Below are positions 42,567-51,276 of a stretch of 64,000 bases of DNA, piece after piece. Numbering within the stretch: the first letter of the stretch is position 1; each line of letters starts with the position of its first letter. A program made the position numbers and the translations under genes. Source of the stretch: Nitrospiraceae bacterium (GTDB lineage Bacteria; Nitrospirota; Nitrospiria; Nitrospirales; Nitrospiraceae); assembly GCA_919902505.1 (NCBI GenBank), contig CAKKRE010000023.1, positions 51,013-115,012 on the forward strand. The letters are read 5' to 3'. Below the pieces are notes generated by a model. That model saw nothing but the letters and a program-made list of their open reading frames with translations. It searched no databases and had not been told where the DNA came from.

Positions 42567-42908
42567 ATGTTAGGAACCGACATTCGCGGCATTATGGCCG
42601 AAGAGGAAGAAGTCCAGCGGCGGCAGGAAGCCTTGCAGTCATTGATGTCGATGCGCGAGAAGCTGCTGCGTGAATCGTTGGAAGCGCGAATCAAGCGGGC
42701 GCGTGGAACGGGAGACTGGACGAACCTGTCGCCTGCGGAATGTGCCAATATCTACAAAGAAGAGCGCGTGCACCTTCGTGCGCAGCTTGAGCGATTGAAG
42801 GCTGAGCGGGATCGGACCCGCGGCAAGCTCTCGGCTCTCAAGCGAGCCAAGGTCCGTGCGCAACGTATCCGCGCCGCGGAAGCGGCTTCCGGCAAGAAAC
42901 GCAAATAG
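42567..42908 (+). CDS. Small coiled-coil protein of unknown function
   Basis: A 113-residue, highly charged protein from ATG 42567 with GAGGAGG upstream. A coiled coil spans most of it (EEEEVQRRQEALQSLMSMRE, then RAQLERLKAERDRTRGKL) and the tail is basic (KRAKVRAQRIRAA, SGKKRK). No family was recognised; nucleic-acid binding through the basic tail is possible. The SpoU methyltransferase follows after 68 bp. Confidence 0.65.
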   Translation: MLGTDIRGIMAEEEEVQRRQEALQSLMSMREKLLRESLEARIKRARGTGDWTNLSPAECANIYKEERVHLRAQLERLKAERDRTRGKLSALKRAKVRAQRIRAAEAASGKKRK

Positions 42909-42976
42909 GTATATGTCGGGGAGGTCTTGCCTGTTCAGTAAGGCCTCCTCGCAGTGTCGCGGACTCTGGGTAACTG

Positions 42977-43795
42977 TTGACCTTTTCACCTCGCACCGTT
43001 TCTCGCAACTTTCTTTCCCACATACGGGATGTCGTCAAGACGAAGCGTACGCGTGACCGCGAACGGGTCTTCGTGCTTGAAGGCACAAAACCCATCCTCG
43101 AATTATTGCAGTCGACACCTCAACACATCGTCTGCCTCGTCGTCACCCCAACGTTTCTTGAACGACAACCGCCGGAAGTCGCGCAGCAGATTGTCGGCAC
43201 CGGGTGTACCGTCCACAGCTGTCCGGAACACCAGTTGGCCCAATTGTCCGATGTCGAAACCTCCAGCGGCGTGCTGGCCATCGTTCATCAGCCGACCTGG
43301 AACCAGTCGGCCATACTGGCGCAACCGAAAATCTTCGGCCTCTACGGGGATATGCTGCAGGATCCGACGAATATGGGGACGATCATTCGGACCGCGGCGG
43401 CGCTCAATGTGAGTGCCTTGTGGCTGGCACCCCATTCCGTCGACGTGTTCAACCCGAAGGTCGTGCGTGCGACCGCCGGCGCGTTGTTTCAGTTGCCCAT
43501 CTTTCCCCACACCAGTCTCGAAGAACTGCAGAACCTGGATCTCGTGATCATGGCCGCCGACGCGGGAACCAGTGAGGGCTGCGTGCCCATCCGGGCGATT
43601 CGGAGTATTCCTGCGCGAACGGTGCTGGCGATCGGCAGCGAGAGTCGGGGCCTGTCTGAACCGGTTCTGGACGCCGCCACCGTTCGATTTACCATCCCGT
43701 TGAAACCGGGGGTCGAATCCCTCAACGCCGCGGCGGCTGCGGCCATCGCACTCTTCCAATTGTCAGGATTGCCGGTTGAGGGCGGGAAAGCCTGA
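42977..43795 (+). CDS. TrmH/SpoU-family RNA 2'-O-methyltransferase
   Basis: A 272-residue SPOUT enzyme. An N-terminal substrate-binding domain (RDRERVFVLEGTKPILELL, VETSSGVLAIVHQP) precedes the trefoil-knot domain with LYGDMLQDPTNMGTIIRTAA, VLAIGSESRGLSEPVLDAAT and IPLKPGVESLNAAAAAAIAL. These are the three SpoU motifs. It may 2'-O-methylate 23S rRNA or tRNA; the exact target is unknown. The start is read as TTG 42977, which gives the usual N terminus but lacks a strong ribosome-binding site. Confidence 0.88.
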   Translation: MTFSPRTVSRNFLSHIRDVVKTKRTRDRERVFVLEGTKPILELLQSTPQHIVCLVVTPTFLERQPPEVAQQIVGTGCTVHSCPEHQLAQLSDVETSSGVLAIVHQPTWNQSAILAQPKIFGLYGDMLQDPTNMGTIIRTAAALNVSALWLAPHSVDVFNPKVVRATAGALFQLPIFPHTSLEELQNLDLVIMAADAGTSEGCVPIRAIRSIPARTVLAIGSESRGLSEPVLDAATVRFTIPLKPGVESLNAAAAAAIALFQLSGLPVEGGKA

Positions 43796-44022
43796 CGCCG
43801 AACGATCTGTGTGCCGGGCTTCTGTTTCATCCCGGTTTTCCTCTTGGTCTTCCCTTTCATCCTCTTGCTGCTTCCAATTGATTGCTGCGCTGATAGACGT
43901 AGGATTTTACCGGCACTTCAGGCGGATCTCTCCATTCATGCGCCCATCGACTGCTTCCTTTTTCTCTCCTGTTTCCTTTACGATGCCTGGAAATATGTGT
44001 CCTTGATGTGGAGCGAGTAGGG

Positions 44023-45384
44023 ATGAAGGCCAAGACAACTTTTCATTGCCAAGCGTGCGGCCACCAGGCCCCACGATGGCTTGGGCGCTGCCCCGATTGT
44101 GGAGGCTGGAACACCCTCAAAGAAGAGCGTCTACCGGCCGCTCCCAAAGGACGGCAAGCTCTCCTCAAAACCGCCATGGCGGTGGCGACGCCGATCTCGG
44201 AGATCGAAATCGTGGGGGAACCCAGGCACAGTACGGGTATGGGGGAGTTCGACCGCGTGTTGGGCGGCGGTGTGGTCCCCGGTTCCGTAATGCTGATCGG
44301 CGGTGATCCCGGCATCGGCAAGACCACCTTACTCTTGCAAGCCTTGCCCCTGCTTGCGGCGCCGGGTGAGCAGGTTCTGTACGTCTCCGGCGAGGAGTCT
44401 CCCCGGCAGATTAAGATGCGGGGGCAACGTCTGGGCATTGACGGCAAACATCTCCTGATCCTCGGGGAGACCAGCCTCGAACAGATTCTCAAAGCCATCC
44501 AGGAAATCCAGCCGGCGGCCGTGGTGGTGGATTCGATTCAGACGGTCTACACCGAGCAGCTCACGTCCGCGCCGGGTAGTATCAGCCAGGTGCAGGAGGT
44601 GGCCGGGCAGCTGATGTGGTTCGCCAAGCGCAGCAACGTGCCGGTGTTCATCATCGGGCATGTCACGAAGGAAGGCGCCATCGCCGGGCCGCGCTTGCTG
44701 GAACACATCGTCGATACGGTGCTGTATTTCGAGGGGGACAAGAGCCATAGCTTCCGGATTTTGCGAGCGGTGAAAAACCGGTTCGGCTCGACGAACGAGA
44801 TCGGCGTCTTTGAAATGAAGGACGGTGGCCTGGAGGAAGTCAGCAACCCCTCCGAGTTATTTCTCGCCGAGCGGCCGCAACGCAGCACCGGCTCGGTGGT
44901 GGTGTCCAGCCTGGAAGGGACGCGGCCGATCCTGGTGGAACTGCAGGCGCTGGTCTCGGGGACCAACTATCCCATGCCCAAGCGTATGGCCAATGGTGTC
45001 GAGCCGAATCGCCTGTCATTGTTGCTGGCCGTGATGGAAAAACGATTAGGCATGCACCTCTCCGGGCAGGACGTGTATGTGAATGTGGTCGGCGGGATCC
45101 ACATCGACGAACCGGCCATTGATCTGGGCATTGTCGCCGCGGTCACGTCGAGTTTGCGGGAGAGTCCGATCGATTTTACGACGCTCGTCATGGGCGAAGT
45201 CGGACTGGGTGGTGAAGTCCGGGCGATCAGCCAGGCCGAGCTGCGGATTCGCGAAGCCGCCAAAATGGGATTCAAACGCTGTCTTTTACCGGAGCGAAAC
45301 GTCGCCAAGATGGAACCTGTCGAGGGCATTGAATTGATCGGCATTCATGAAGTCGGAGACGCGTTGGATGCAGTACTGGCGTGA
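44023..45384 (+). CDS. radA: DNA repair protein RadA
   Basis: A 453-residue RecA-like ATPase that drives branch migration in recombinational repair. It has the N-terminal four-cysteine zinc finger (FHCQACGHQAPRWLGRCPDC), a Walker A motif GGDPGIGKTTLLLQ, the RadA-specific KNRFGSTNEIGVFEM, and a C-terminal Lon-like domain (HIDEPAIDLGIVAAVTSSLR). Start ATG 44023 begins the zinc-finger protein; an in-frame GTG 15 bp upstream adds nothing conserved. A lipoprotein gene follows after 22 bp. Confidence 0.96.
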   Translation: MKAKTTFHCQACGHQAPRWLGRCPDCGGWNTLKEERLPAAPKGRQALLKTAMAVATPISEIEIVGEPRHSTGMGEFDRVLGGGVVPGSVMLIGGDPGIGKTTLLLQALPLLAAPGEQVLYVSGEESPRQIKMRGQRLGIDGKHLLILGETSLEQILKAIQEIQPAAVVVDSIQTVYTEQLTSAPGSISQVQEVAGQLMWFAKRSNVPVFIIGHVTKEGAIAGPRLLEHIVDTVLYFEGDKSHSFRILRAVKNRFGSTNEIGVFEMKDGGLEEVSNPSELFLAERPQRSTGSVVVSSLEGTRPILVELQALVSGTNYPMPKRMANGVEPNRLSLLLAVMEKRLGMHLSGQDVYVNVVGGIHIDEPAIDLGIVAAVTSSLRESPIDFTTLVMGEVGLGGEVRAISQAELRIREAAKMGFKRCLLPERNVAKMEPVEGIELIGIHEVGDALDAVLA

Positions 45385-45406
45385 AGCAAAAGGTGAAACG
45401 GTAGAG

Positions 45407-46252
45407 GTGAAACGTAAGACTGCCTCGCTCGGTACGGTTGTCGTTCTGCTGTGTCTCTCGGTACTCTCCGGCTGTGCGCTCTTCGGTCCGGCTGAGACCA
45501 TCCAGCTCAAACAGGCGACGGCGGAGCAGTTAACGGCACTCCTGCAGGAACAGGCAGGCGAGGTTCGTACGATCAAAGGGCTCTTCAGCGCAAAGATTAC
45601 CGGCGGCATCCTGCCGATCGGCCAGCGCGTGCAAGGCACGGTGTTCTATCAACGTCCCAACGCCATCCGGTTGCGCGGCTTCTCTGCGGTGGGCAGCGAA
45701 ATATTCGAATTTGTGCAGATCGAAGATCAATTCAAGCTCCGGTTACCGACCATGGGACGTGAGGTGAGCGGCCGTCCCTCTGAGGCGGATCAACTCGGCC
45801 AACTGACGCGCCCCTTTCAACTGAGTGTCTGGGCGATGAGCGGGATCATCGGGACCCAGGTGGTCGGGCCTGACGAGTCGGTACGATTGACGGAAGACGG
45901 CAGCCGGTATCGACTCGATGTGGTGACCGCGCCGGGCCTGAATGGCACGGCTCCGTTCGTGGCCAGGCGGATCTGGTTCGATCGTCGGAATTTGCTGGTC
46001 GTGCAGGAAGAGCGCCTGTCGCCGTCCGGTGACGTCGAAGCCACGATGCAGTTCGACGACTACCGCTCGGTGGGCGGTGTGGTCGAGGCGGTATCGGCGG
46101 TGAACGGCCAGGCGCCTACAGCCGATAAGCGGATCATGCGCCCCTTCGCTATTCGGATGACCGACGGGCAAGGGTCGGGAAGCTTGCAGGTCACGTTTCA
46201 CGAATTGGTGCCGAATGAACCGATCAAGGCGAGCGAGCTTGGGCGGGTATGA
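45407..46252 (+). CDS. Lipoprotein, DUF4292/LolB-like
   Basis: A 281-residue lipoprotein from GTG 45407: VKRKTASLGTVVVLLCLSVL then lipobox LSGC. The mature part is strand-rich (GLFSAKITGGILPIGQRVQG, TVFYQRPNAIRLRGFSAVGS, EIFEFVQIEDQFKLRLPT), the half-barrel pattern of LolA/LolB-type carriers and of DUF4292. A role in moving lipids or lipoproteins across the periplasm is possible but unproved. An in-frame ATG at 45347 overlaps radA and precedes the signal peptide. The stop overlaps tsaB by 4 nt. Confidence 0.7.
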   Translation: MKRKTASLGTVVVLLCLSVLSGCALFGPAETIQLKQATAEQLTALLQEQAGEVRTIKGLFSAKITGGILPIGQRVQGTVFYQRPNAIRLRGFSAVGSEIFEFVQIEDQFKLRLPTMGREVSGRPSEADQLGQLTRPFQLSVWAMSGIIGTQVVGPDESVRLTEDGSRYRLDVVTAPGLNGTAPFVARRIWFDRRNLLVVQEERLSPSGDVEATMQFDDYRSVGGVVEAVSAVNGQAPTADKRIMRPFAIRMTDGQGSGSLQVTFHELVPNEPIKASELGRV

Positions 46253-47073
46253 AGACGAAACCGGCCAGGCATCTACTGGCGATCGATACGGCCACGGCCT
46301 GGCAGAGTGTGGCACTGCTCCAGGATGAGCAAGTGTTGGCTCTGATCGAACAGGATGCCGAGGGATCGCACGCACGCACGTTGATGGGCGCCATCGATCG
46401 CCTGTTGCGCGAGGCCGGACTCTCGTTGAAGGATCTCCAGGGTTTGGCCGTGTCGATAGGGCCAGGCTCGTTCACCGGCCTGCGAGTGGGGTTGGCCACC
46501 ATGTTGGGATTTCGCGCTGTCTTGGGGATGCCGATTGTGACGGTACCGACCTTGGAAGCGATGGCCCGGAATCTGCGCGATGTGAAGGGCTTGTTGGTGC
46601 CGGTCCTGAAGAGTCGGCACAATGAAGTGTACTGGGCCGCCTATGAGTGGCTGCCGGAAGCGGGGTTGCGGACCCACATCGCCGAGCAGGTGGGCCCTCC
46701 TGCTTCGGTGGCCCGGGCGTTACAAGGGGCCAACGCTTGCACGTTATTCGGCGACGGCTGGCAGGCCTATGAAAAGGACATTCGGGAGGCCGTCGAAGCC
46801 GTTGGCGGGCAGGTGCGGGAAGTCAGGCCGGAGCAACAACGGCCCTCGGCCGTGAGTGTCGGTCTTGCAGGGCTTGAGCGTCTGGAGAAGGGGCAGGTTG
46901 CGGAGCAGGAGCTGGTTCCGCGCTACGTGCAGCGCACGGAAGCAGAAGTGAAATTCGACGAGCAGCAGGGCGTATCGGCACTCGAACGGCGTCGGCAACG
47001 GGTCGCGAGCAAATTGGCGCAGGGCCGCCGGAAACGCGGTCAAAAAGACGCCGATCCACGAGCCAGGAAGTAG
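46249..47073 (+). CDS. tsaB: tRNA threonylcarbamoyladenosine biosynthesis protein TsaB
   Basis: Helps TsaD and TsaE make t6A at position 37 of ANN-decoding tRNAs. The 274-residue protein has the ASKHA-like opening HLLAIDTATAWQSVALLQD, and the family block LAVSIGPGSFTGLRVGLATM. A C-terminal extension of about 45 residues (ALERRRQRVASKLAQGRRKR) is basic and longer than usual. It overlaps the lipoprotein gene (ATGA), and rimI follows after 27 bp, a common tsaB-rimI arrangement. Confidence 0.92.
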   Translation: MKTKPARHLLAIDTATAWQSVALLQDEQVLALIEQDAEGSHARTLMGAIDRLLREAGLSLKDLQGLAVSIGPGSFTGLRVGLATMLGFRAVLGMPIVTVPTLEAMARNLRDVKGLLVPVLKSRHNEVYWAAYEWLPEAGLRTHIAEQVGPPASVARALQGANACTLFGDGWQAYEKDIREAVEAVGGQVREVRPEQQRPSAVSVGLAGLERLEKGQVAEQELVPRYVQRTEAEVKFDEQQGVSALERRRQRVASKLAQGRRKRGQKDADPRARK

Positions 47074-47100
47074 GCAATTGGATTGGGAATTGGTTCCGAC

Positions 47101-47601
47101 ATGGCGTCAGATTCGGTGCTGATTGAACCGGCGACCGCCGAGGTCCTGGATGAGGTGTGGGCCATCGAACAGGCTTGCTTCTCTGCACCCTGGACGCGCA
47201 AAATGTTGGCAGCCGAGTTGTCAGGTAATCAATTTGCGCAGTTCCTCATCGCGAAGTGTCACGACCCCAGGTCGGGCTCCGTCGTGATTGCTGGCTATTT
47301 TTGTTTTTGGATCGTGTTCGAGGAAGTGCGGTTGATGAACCTGGCGGTGCTCGCCCCGTTTCGCCGACAGGGCGTGGCGAGGCGGCTGGTCTGCACGGCA
47401 TTGCGGGCCGGGTTGGAGCGCGGTGCCAGTCGGGCGATGTTGGAGGTGCGGGCGTCGAATCAGGAGGCGTTGACCCTTTATCACCGGTTAGGGTTTCGTC
47501 AGACGGCCACGCGGACGCGGTATTATGTGAACCCTGACGAAGATGCGGTGCTGATGGAAATGGCGCCGCTCCAGTCAGGCCCCTTGTGCGGGCAGCCGTA
47601 G
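47101..47601 (+). CDS. rimI: Ribosomal-protein-alanine N-acetyltransferase RimI-like
   Basis: A 166-residue GNAT-fold acetyltransferase. It has the acetyl-CoA motif LNLAVLAPFRRQGVARRLV-type (MNLAVLAPFRRQGVARRLVC) and the later ASNQEALTLYHRLGFRQTA. RimI acetylates the N terminus of ribosomal protein S18; the assignment rests on this domain and the place after tsaB. ATG 47101 is chosen over the in-frame TTG 47083. Confidence 0.88.
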   Translation: MASDSVLIEPATAEVLDEVWAIEQACFSAPWTRKMLAAELSGNQFAQFLIAKCHDPRSGSVVIAGYFCFWIVFEEVRLMNLAVLAPFRRQGVARRLVCTALRAGLERGASRAMLEVRASNQEALTLYHRLGFRQTATRTRYYVNPDEDAVLMEMAPLQSGPLCGQP

Positions 47602-47669
47602 GACGATTCCGGGAGCCGGGCAACAGGACAGTTATCCACGAACGTATGTAATCAACCAGGAGGTGCGAC

Positions 47670-47885
47670 ATGCAGACGGAGACGGCGATCACTGAACGGT
47701 TACGGCGGTCCAACACAGAATTCCGTGCGCTTGAAGAATCTCACCATCGCCTCGATGCCGAGTTAGCCGATTTACAACGGCGGCATGTACTCACGCCGGC
47801 GGAAGAAGTGCTGAAGAAGCAGTTGCAAAAAGAAAAGCTGGCCACGAAAGACAAGATAGCCGAACTCATTCGATCCTCGCGTTAG
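47670..47885 (+). CDS. DUF465 (YdcH-like) family protein
   Basis: A 71-residue helical protein with the DUF465 pattern: EFRALEESHHRLDAELADLQ, then LTPAEEVLKKQLQKEKLATK and KDKIAELIRSS. GGAGG precedes ATG 47670. These small proteins are widespread and form helical hairpins; their role is not established. Confidence 0.8.
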   Translation: MQTETAITERLRRSNTEFRALEESHHRLDAELADLQRRHVLTPAEEVLKKQLQKEKLATKDKIAELIRSSR

Positions 47886-47893
47886 CGAAGATC

Positions 47894-47971
47894 CCCGGCT
47901 TTCCGTCCCGGTCGCATCCCGCCGCTGCTCGCATCGAGCCGGTATGAGAGCCCAAGGAGCGGAAGGCCGGG
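47894..47971. repeat. 78-bp fold-back sequence between the DUF465 gene and tatC
   Basis: Arms CCCGGCTTTCCG (47894-47905) and CGGAAGGCCGGG (47960-47971) pair with one mismatch (G-U in RNA). The interior is GC-rich with smaller inverted stretches. It begins 8 bp after the DUF465 stop, so it could be a terminator or a dispersed repeat of another family. Confidence 0.45.
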
Positions 47972-47990
47972 TCGTTGATTCAGACAGGCA

Positions 47991-48761
47991 ATGCTCGCAC
48001 CACTGGCCGCCCATATTCAGTCGCTCAAGAAGCGGCTGCTGATCATCGTGGTGACCTTGGCGGTCGCGTTCGCCACGGCGTTTGCCTACTCCTCCGAAAT
48101 GGTCGCCTGGCTCAATCGCCCGTTTCCCAATCAACTGGTGTTTTACGGGCCGACGGAAGCGCTGTTTGCGTCCATCAAAGTGTCGTTTCTGGCGGGGATC
48201 ATCCTCAGCCTGCCCATGGTGTTTTACCAGTGCTGGAAGTTTATCGAACCGGCGTTGCTCCCCAAGGAGCAACGCTGGGCGATTCCCTTGTTCCTGCTGG
48301 CGGCCTCGTTGTTTGCGCTCGGCCTGGTCTTTTGTAATCTCGTCATTCTGCCGCTCGTCATCGACTTCTTCGTCAGCTTCGGTATGGATCGCGACATCAC
48401 CCCGGCGCTCGGTGTCGGGACCTATATCGACTTCAACGTTAAATTTCTTCTGATCTTCGGCTGCGCATTCGAACTGCCGCTGGTACTGACCCTGTTGTCG
48501 CGAGTGGGAGTTGTCTCGGCTGCGGTGCTGGCGCACTATCGCAAACACGCTATCATGGCGGCGCTGATCATTTCGGCCATCGTGACCCCGGACGCCACGC
48601 TGTTTACCATGTTGCTGATGGCCGTCCCGCTCATGGTACTCTATGAAATCGGGATCATCGGGGCCAAGATCTTCGGGCGGGCCGCAGGGCCGGCTCCCGA
48701 CATGAATCTGCCGCTCGATCCTGATATACCCATCGGCACGGCCGGTCATCGCGTTCGGTAA
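47991..48761 (+). CDS. tatC: Sec-independent protein translocase subunit TatC
   Basis: Core receptor of the twin-arginine translocase that exports folded proteins. The 256-residue protein has six hydrophobic segments and the family blocks LAAHIQSLKKRLLIIVV, SLPMVFYQCWKFIEPALLPK, and LIFGCAFELPLVLTLLSRVG, including the conserved FELP-type Glu. The start at ATG 47991 is short compared with E. coli TatC but includes the conserved H-x-x-x-L-(K/R)-x-R. No tatA or tatB is adjacent. Confidence 0.93.
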   Translation: MLAPLAAHIQSLKKRLLIIVVTLAVAFATAFAYSSEMVAWLNRPFPNQLVFYGPTEALFASIKVSFLAGIILSLPMVFYQCWKFIEPALLPKEQRWAIPLFLLAASLFALGLVFCNLVILPLVIDFFVSFGMDRDITPALGVGTYIDFNVKFLLIFGCAFELPLVLTLLSRVGVVSAAVLAHYRKHAIMAALIISAIVTPDATLFTMLLMAVPLMVLYEIGIIGAKIFGRAAGPAPDMNLPLDPDIPIGTAGHRVR

Positions 48762-48796
48762 TCCGGCGCTCACACTTTTGGAAGGATGATCACTCT

Positions 48797-49873
48797 ATGC
48801 TGCGTCACATGCTGGTGTTGACGGCGTTGACACTCGGCGGTCCGCAGTGGTTCGCACATGCGGCATCTTTCCCGGGCGGGAGCGAGGGCGCTGCTCCGTT
48901 GAATCTGGAGCAGGGGCATCCGGGGCAGGAACCGGGCGTCTCCGCCGATATCGGCAACACGAGTATTCAGGCCCTGGCGGCCGGCTCCGGAGGAGTGATT
49001 TATGCCGGTTCCTTCGGCATGGGCATTTTTCGCAGCGCCGATCGTGGCGGGTCCTGGACGCCGGTCAACCAGGGATTGACCGATCCCTTCGTGCTCTGTC
49101 TCACCACCGGCAAGGACGGCGCGATCTACGCGGGTACGTTTCGCGGCGGCGTCTTCCGGTCGCGTGACGGGGGCAAGATCTGGCAGCCGGTCAACAAGGG
49201 CCTCAAGCGTCTGGAGATCAAAGCCTTGATGATGGATGCCAAGGGGCTCTATGCCGGAACCGGCGACGGCGTCTATCTGTTGAATGCCGCGCAGGATCAA
49301 TGGAAAGTCGTGTCCACCGGTTTGGATGAAATTCTGGTGCACGCGCTGGTCCGGACCGACGATGGGACCCTCTACGCAGGCACCTCCGGGAAGGGCGTGC
49401 ATAGTTATAAGGAGCGGTCGACCGGATGGACGCGGTTGCGGCAAGGGCTGCGCGACCACGAGGGATTGGTCGAAAATTTTATCCGGGTGTTGGCCGTGGA
49501 TAAGGAGCAGGGTGTCTATGCCGGCACGTTCGACGGTGGTGTCTTCCGCAGCGGCGATGCGGGCAAAACCTGGTTGCCGATCAGTCGGGCCTTGCCGAAC
49601 GATTCGATCCGCGGTTTGATCAGCAACGAGCGCGGCGTCTATGTCGCCACGGGTCGGGGCATCTTTAAGACCGTCGACAAGGGGCGGCAATGGGTTCCCT
49701 TGAACAAGGGGCTCAGCAATTTGTCGGTGCAAGTGTTGATCGAAGGTGAAAAAGGGGGCTTCTACGCCGGCACCAGTTCTGGGGTCTTTCGCAGCGATGA
49801 CGATGGCCTCAGCTGGACGGCGGTCAGCCAGGGATTGGAAGGGGAGAGTGTTGCGCCCTTCAAGTTTAACTGA
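48797..49873 (+). CDS. Secreted Asp-box/BNR-repeat beta-propeller protein
   Basis: A 358-residue exported protein (signal peptide MLRHMLVLTALTLGG, cleavage near AHAAS). It has at least five Asp-box units, S-x-D-x-G-x-x-W, for example IFRSADRGGSWTPVNQGL, VFRSRDGGKIWQPVNKGL, VFRSGDAGKTWLPISRAL and VFRSDDDGLSWTAVSQGL, separated by about 42-45 residues. Such repeats build a beta-propeller as in sialidases and sortilin. No catalytic residues were seen, so a binding role is more likely. ppiB follows after 17 bp. Confidence 0.8.
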   Translation: MLRHMLVLTALTLGGPQWFAHAASFPGGSEGAAPLNLEQGHPGQEPGVSADIGNTSIQALAAGSGGVIYAGSFGMGIFRSADRGGSWTPVNQGLTDPFVLCLTTGKDGAIYAGTFRGGVFRSRDGGKIWQPVNKGLKRLEIKALMMDAKGLYAGTGDGVYLLNAAQDQWKVVSTGLDEILVHALVRTDDGTLYAGTSGKGVHSYKERSTGWTRLRQGLRDHEGLVENFIRVLAVDKEQGVYAGTFDGGVFRSGDAGKTWLPISRALPNDSIRGLISNERGVYVATGRGIFKTVDKGRQWVPLNKGLSNLSVQVLIEGEKGGFYAGTSSGVFRSDDDGLSWTAVSQGLEGESVAPFKFN

Positions 49874-49890
49874 GTAGGAAAGGATACGAG

Positions 49891-50400
49891 ATGACGGCAC
49901 AAGCGGGTTCACCGGTAGCGACCATTTCTGTCACATCCAAGAACGAGCCATGGGGCGAGATCGTGTTGCGTTTGTTTCCCGACGTGGCGCCCGGTCATGT
50001 GAAGAACTTCGTCGATCTGGCGAAGAAGGGCTTCTACAACGGCACGACGTTTCACCGGGTGATCCCCGGCTTCATGATTCAGGGCGGCGATCCCAATAGC
50101 AAGAATCCGGACCGCGCCTCGCATGGGATGGGTGGTCCAGGGCACAACGTGAAGGCGGAGTTCAACAGCAAGCCGCACAAGCGGGGCACCCTGTCCATGG
50201 CGCGCGCCAACGATCCGGACAGCGCGGGCTCGCAGTTTTTTATCTGCGTCAACGATGCCAACTTTCTGGACTGGCAGTATACGGTCTTCGGTGAAGTGCA
50301 AAACGGACTGGACGTGGTCGACAAAGTGGTCGGCTCCAAGCGCGACGGGCGGGATAACCCGCTGGAGCGCGTCGAAATGACCGTCACCATTATCGAGTAA
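49891..50400 (+). CDS. ppiB: Peptidyl-prolyl cis-trans isomerase, cyclophilin type
   Basis: A 169-residue cyclophilin that speeds proline isomerisation during folding. The catalytic region GTTFHRVIPGFMIQGGDP holds the active Arg, followed by GTLSMARANDPDSAGSQFFI and LDWQYTVFGEVQNGLDVVDK. There is no signal peptide, so it is cytosolic. ATG 49891 follows AGGAAAGGA. Cotranscription with the upstream propeller gene is likely. Confidence 0.94.
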   Translation: MTAQAGSPVATISVTSKNEPWGEIVLRLFPDVAPGHVKNFVDLAKKGFYNGTTFHRVIPGFMIQGGDPNSKNPDRASHGMGGPGHNVKAEFNSKPHKRGTLSMARANDPDSAGSQFFICVNDANFLDWQYTVFGEVQNGLDVVDKVVGSKRDGRDNPLERVEMTVTIIE

Positions 50401-50404
50401 TGGC

Positions 50405-50498
50405 CGTGAAACGTAAAAAGTAAAACGTACAACGTGAAGAGGGGAAACTCAAAGAGAGAGGGGCGGGTCGGCCGACGATTCGCGTTTCACGTTTCACG
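50405..50498. repeat. AAACGT-type short iterations flanking a gene start
   Basis: CGTGAAACGT (50405-50414) and ACGTTTCACG (50489-50498) are inverted copies, with further AAACGT and ACGTGAA units between. This leader follows ppiB and runs up to the lipoprotein ATG at 50500. It may be a stem or a site of slippage; nothing more is seen. Confidence 0.4.
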
Positions 50499-50499
50499 G

Positions 50500-51156
50500 A
50501 TGACGGTGTTTGCCGCCGCGGCCTTGGCCGCCGCCGGATGTGCCATCCCCCAGGTCCCCTCGCGGACCGTCTACGAAGATCCCGTCAATTTTGTCCGCTT
50601 GGAGTTGGATGCCAATGTGCTGCCGGAGTGGCCGCCGGGTCATTTCACGCATCCGTCCCAGTTCTCTCACGACCAGGTGCGTCGCGTGCTGATGGGCCTT
50701 ACGGTGCAGGAGCACCGGGCTTCGATCCAGCGCTGGATTTCCGGGGATTCGATCCGATTGCCGATGTTTCGGGACGGGGAGATCGCGATTCTGGTCCCGC
50801 AGTTGGTCGAAGCGTTACGGTTGGCGCGGGAGAATGAGCGGGTCACCTACTACCTGAGTCAACCGCAGACCTCGGTCAAGCGGATCATCACGTCGGGCGG
50901 GCTCTACGTCCGGGGGACCGAGCTGCACTTTATTTTGGGGAACTGGCAGACCGTGTACGGTATTCCGGCCTACGGCATGATTTACGATCGCCGCTACCCG
51001 ATGAACCCCATCGTTTCCAAAGGCTTCGATTTGTTTTTCGATCTCGACCAGGCCATGGTGCATCAGAGCACCAGCATCTGGGACTGGCTCCTCGCCAACT
51101 CCAGGGACGAACTGGTGATCGACTTCGCCAGAGTCTTCCCCGGCCAACCGGTGTAA
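50500..51156 (+). CDS. Hypothetical lipoprotein
   Basis: A 218-residue lipoprotein from ATG 50500: MTVFAAAALAAAGC gives a short signal and lipobox (AAGC). The mature part includes PVNFVRLELDANVLPEWPPG and a C-terminal domain with YLSQPQTSVKRIITSGGLYV and WQTVYGIPAYGMIYDRRYPM. No family was recognised. An in-frame ATG at 50434 would add 22 residues of repeat-encoded sequence and is less likely. It is convergent with the efflux operon. Confidence 0.7.
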   Translation: MTVFAAAALAAAGCAIPQVPSRTVYEDPVNFVRLELDANVLPEWPPGHFTHPSQFSHDQVRRVLMGLTVQEHRASIQRWISGDSIRLPMFRDGEIAILVPQLVEALRLARENERVTYYLSQPQTSVKRIITSGGLYVRGTELHFILGNWQTVYGIPAYGMIYDRRYPMNPIVSKGFDLFFDLDQAMVHQSTSIWDWLLANSRDELVIDFARVFPGQPV

Positions 51157-51276
51157 GCTGAAACCCGCGTCGAGCGTGACGCGTCTCTCGTGAATCGTTT
51201 CAGAAGAGTTGATCGCTGACGACAGGAGATACGACGGCGCTTCACGGACGACGAGCATGGCTCGGCGTAAAGCCTG

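Noticed and set aside
43811..44020. 69-residue Cys/Phe-rich ORF between the SpoU methyltransferase and radA
   Set aside because: No ribosome-binding site or conserved feature; composition resembles noncoding DNA, although it ends 2 bp before radA.
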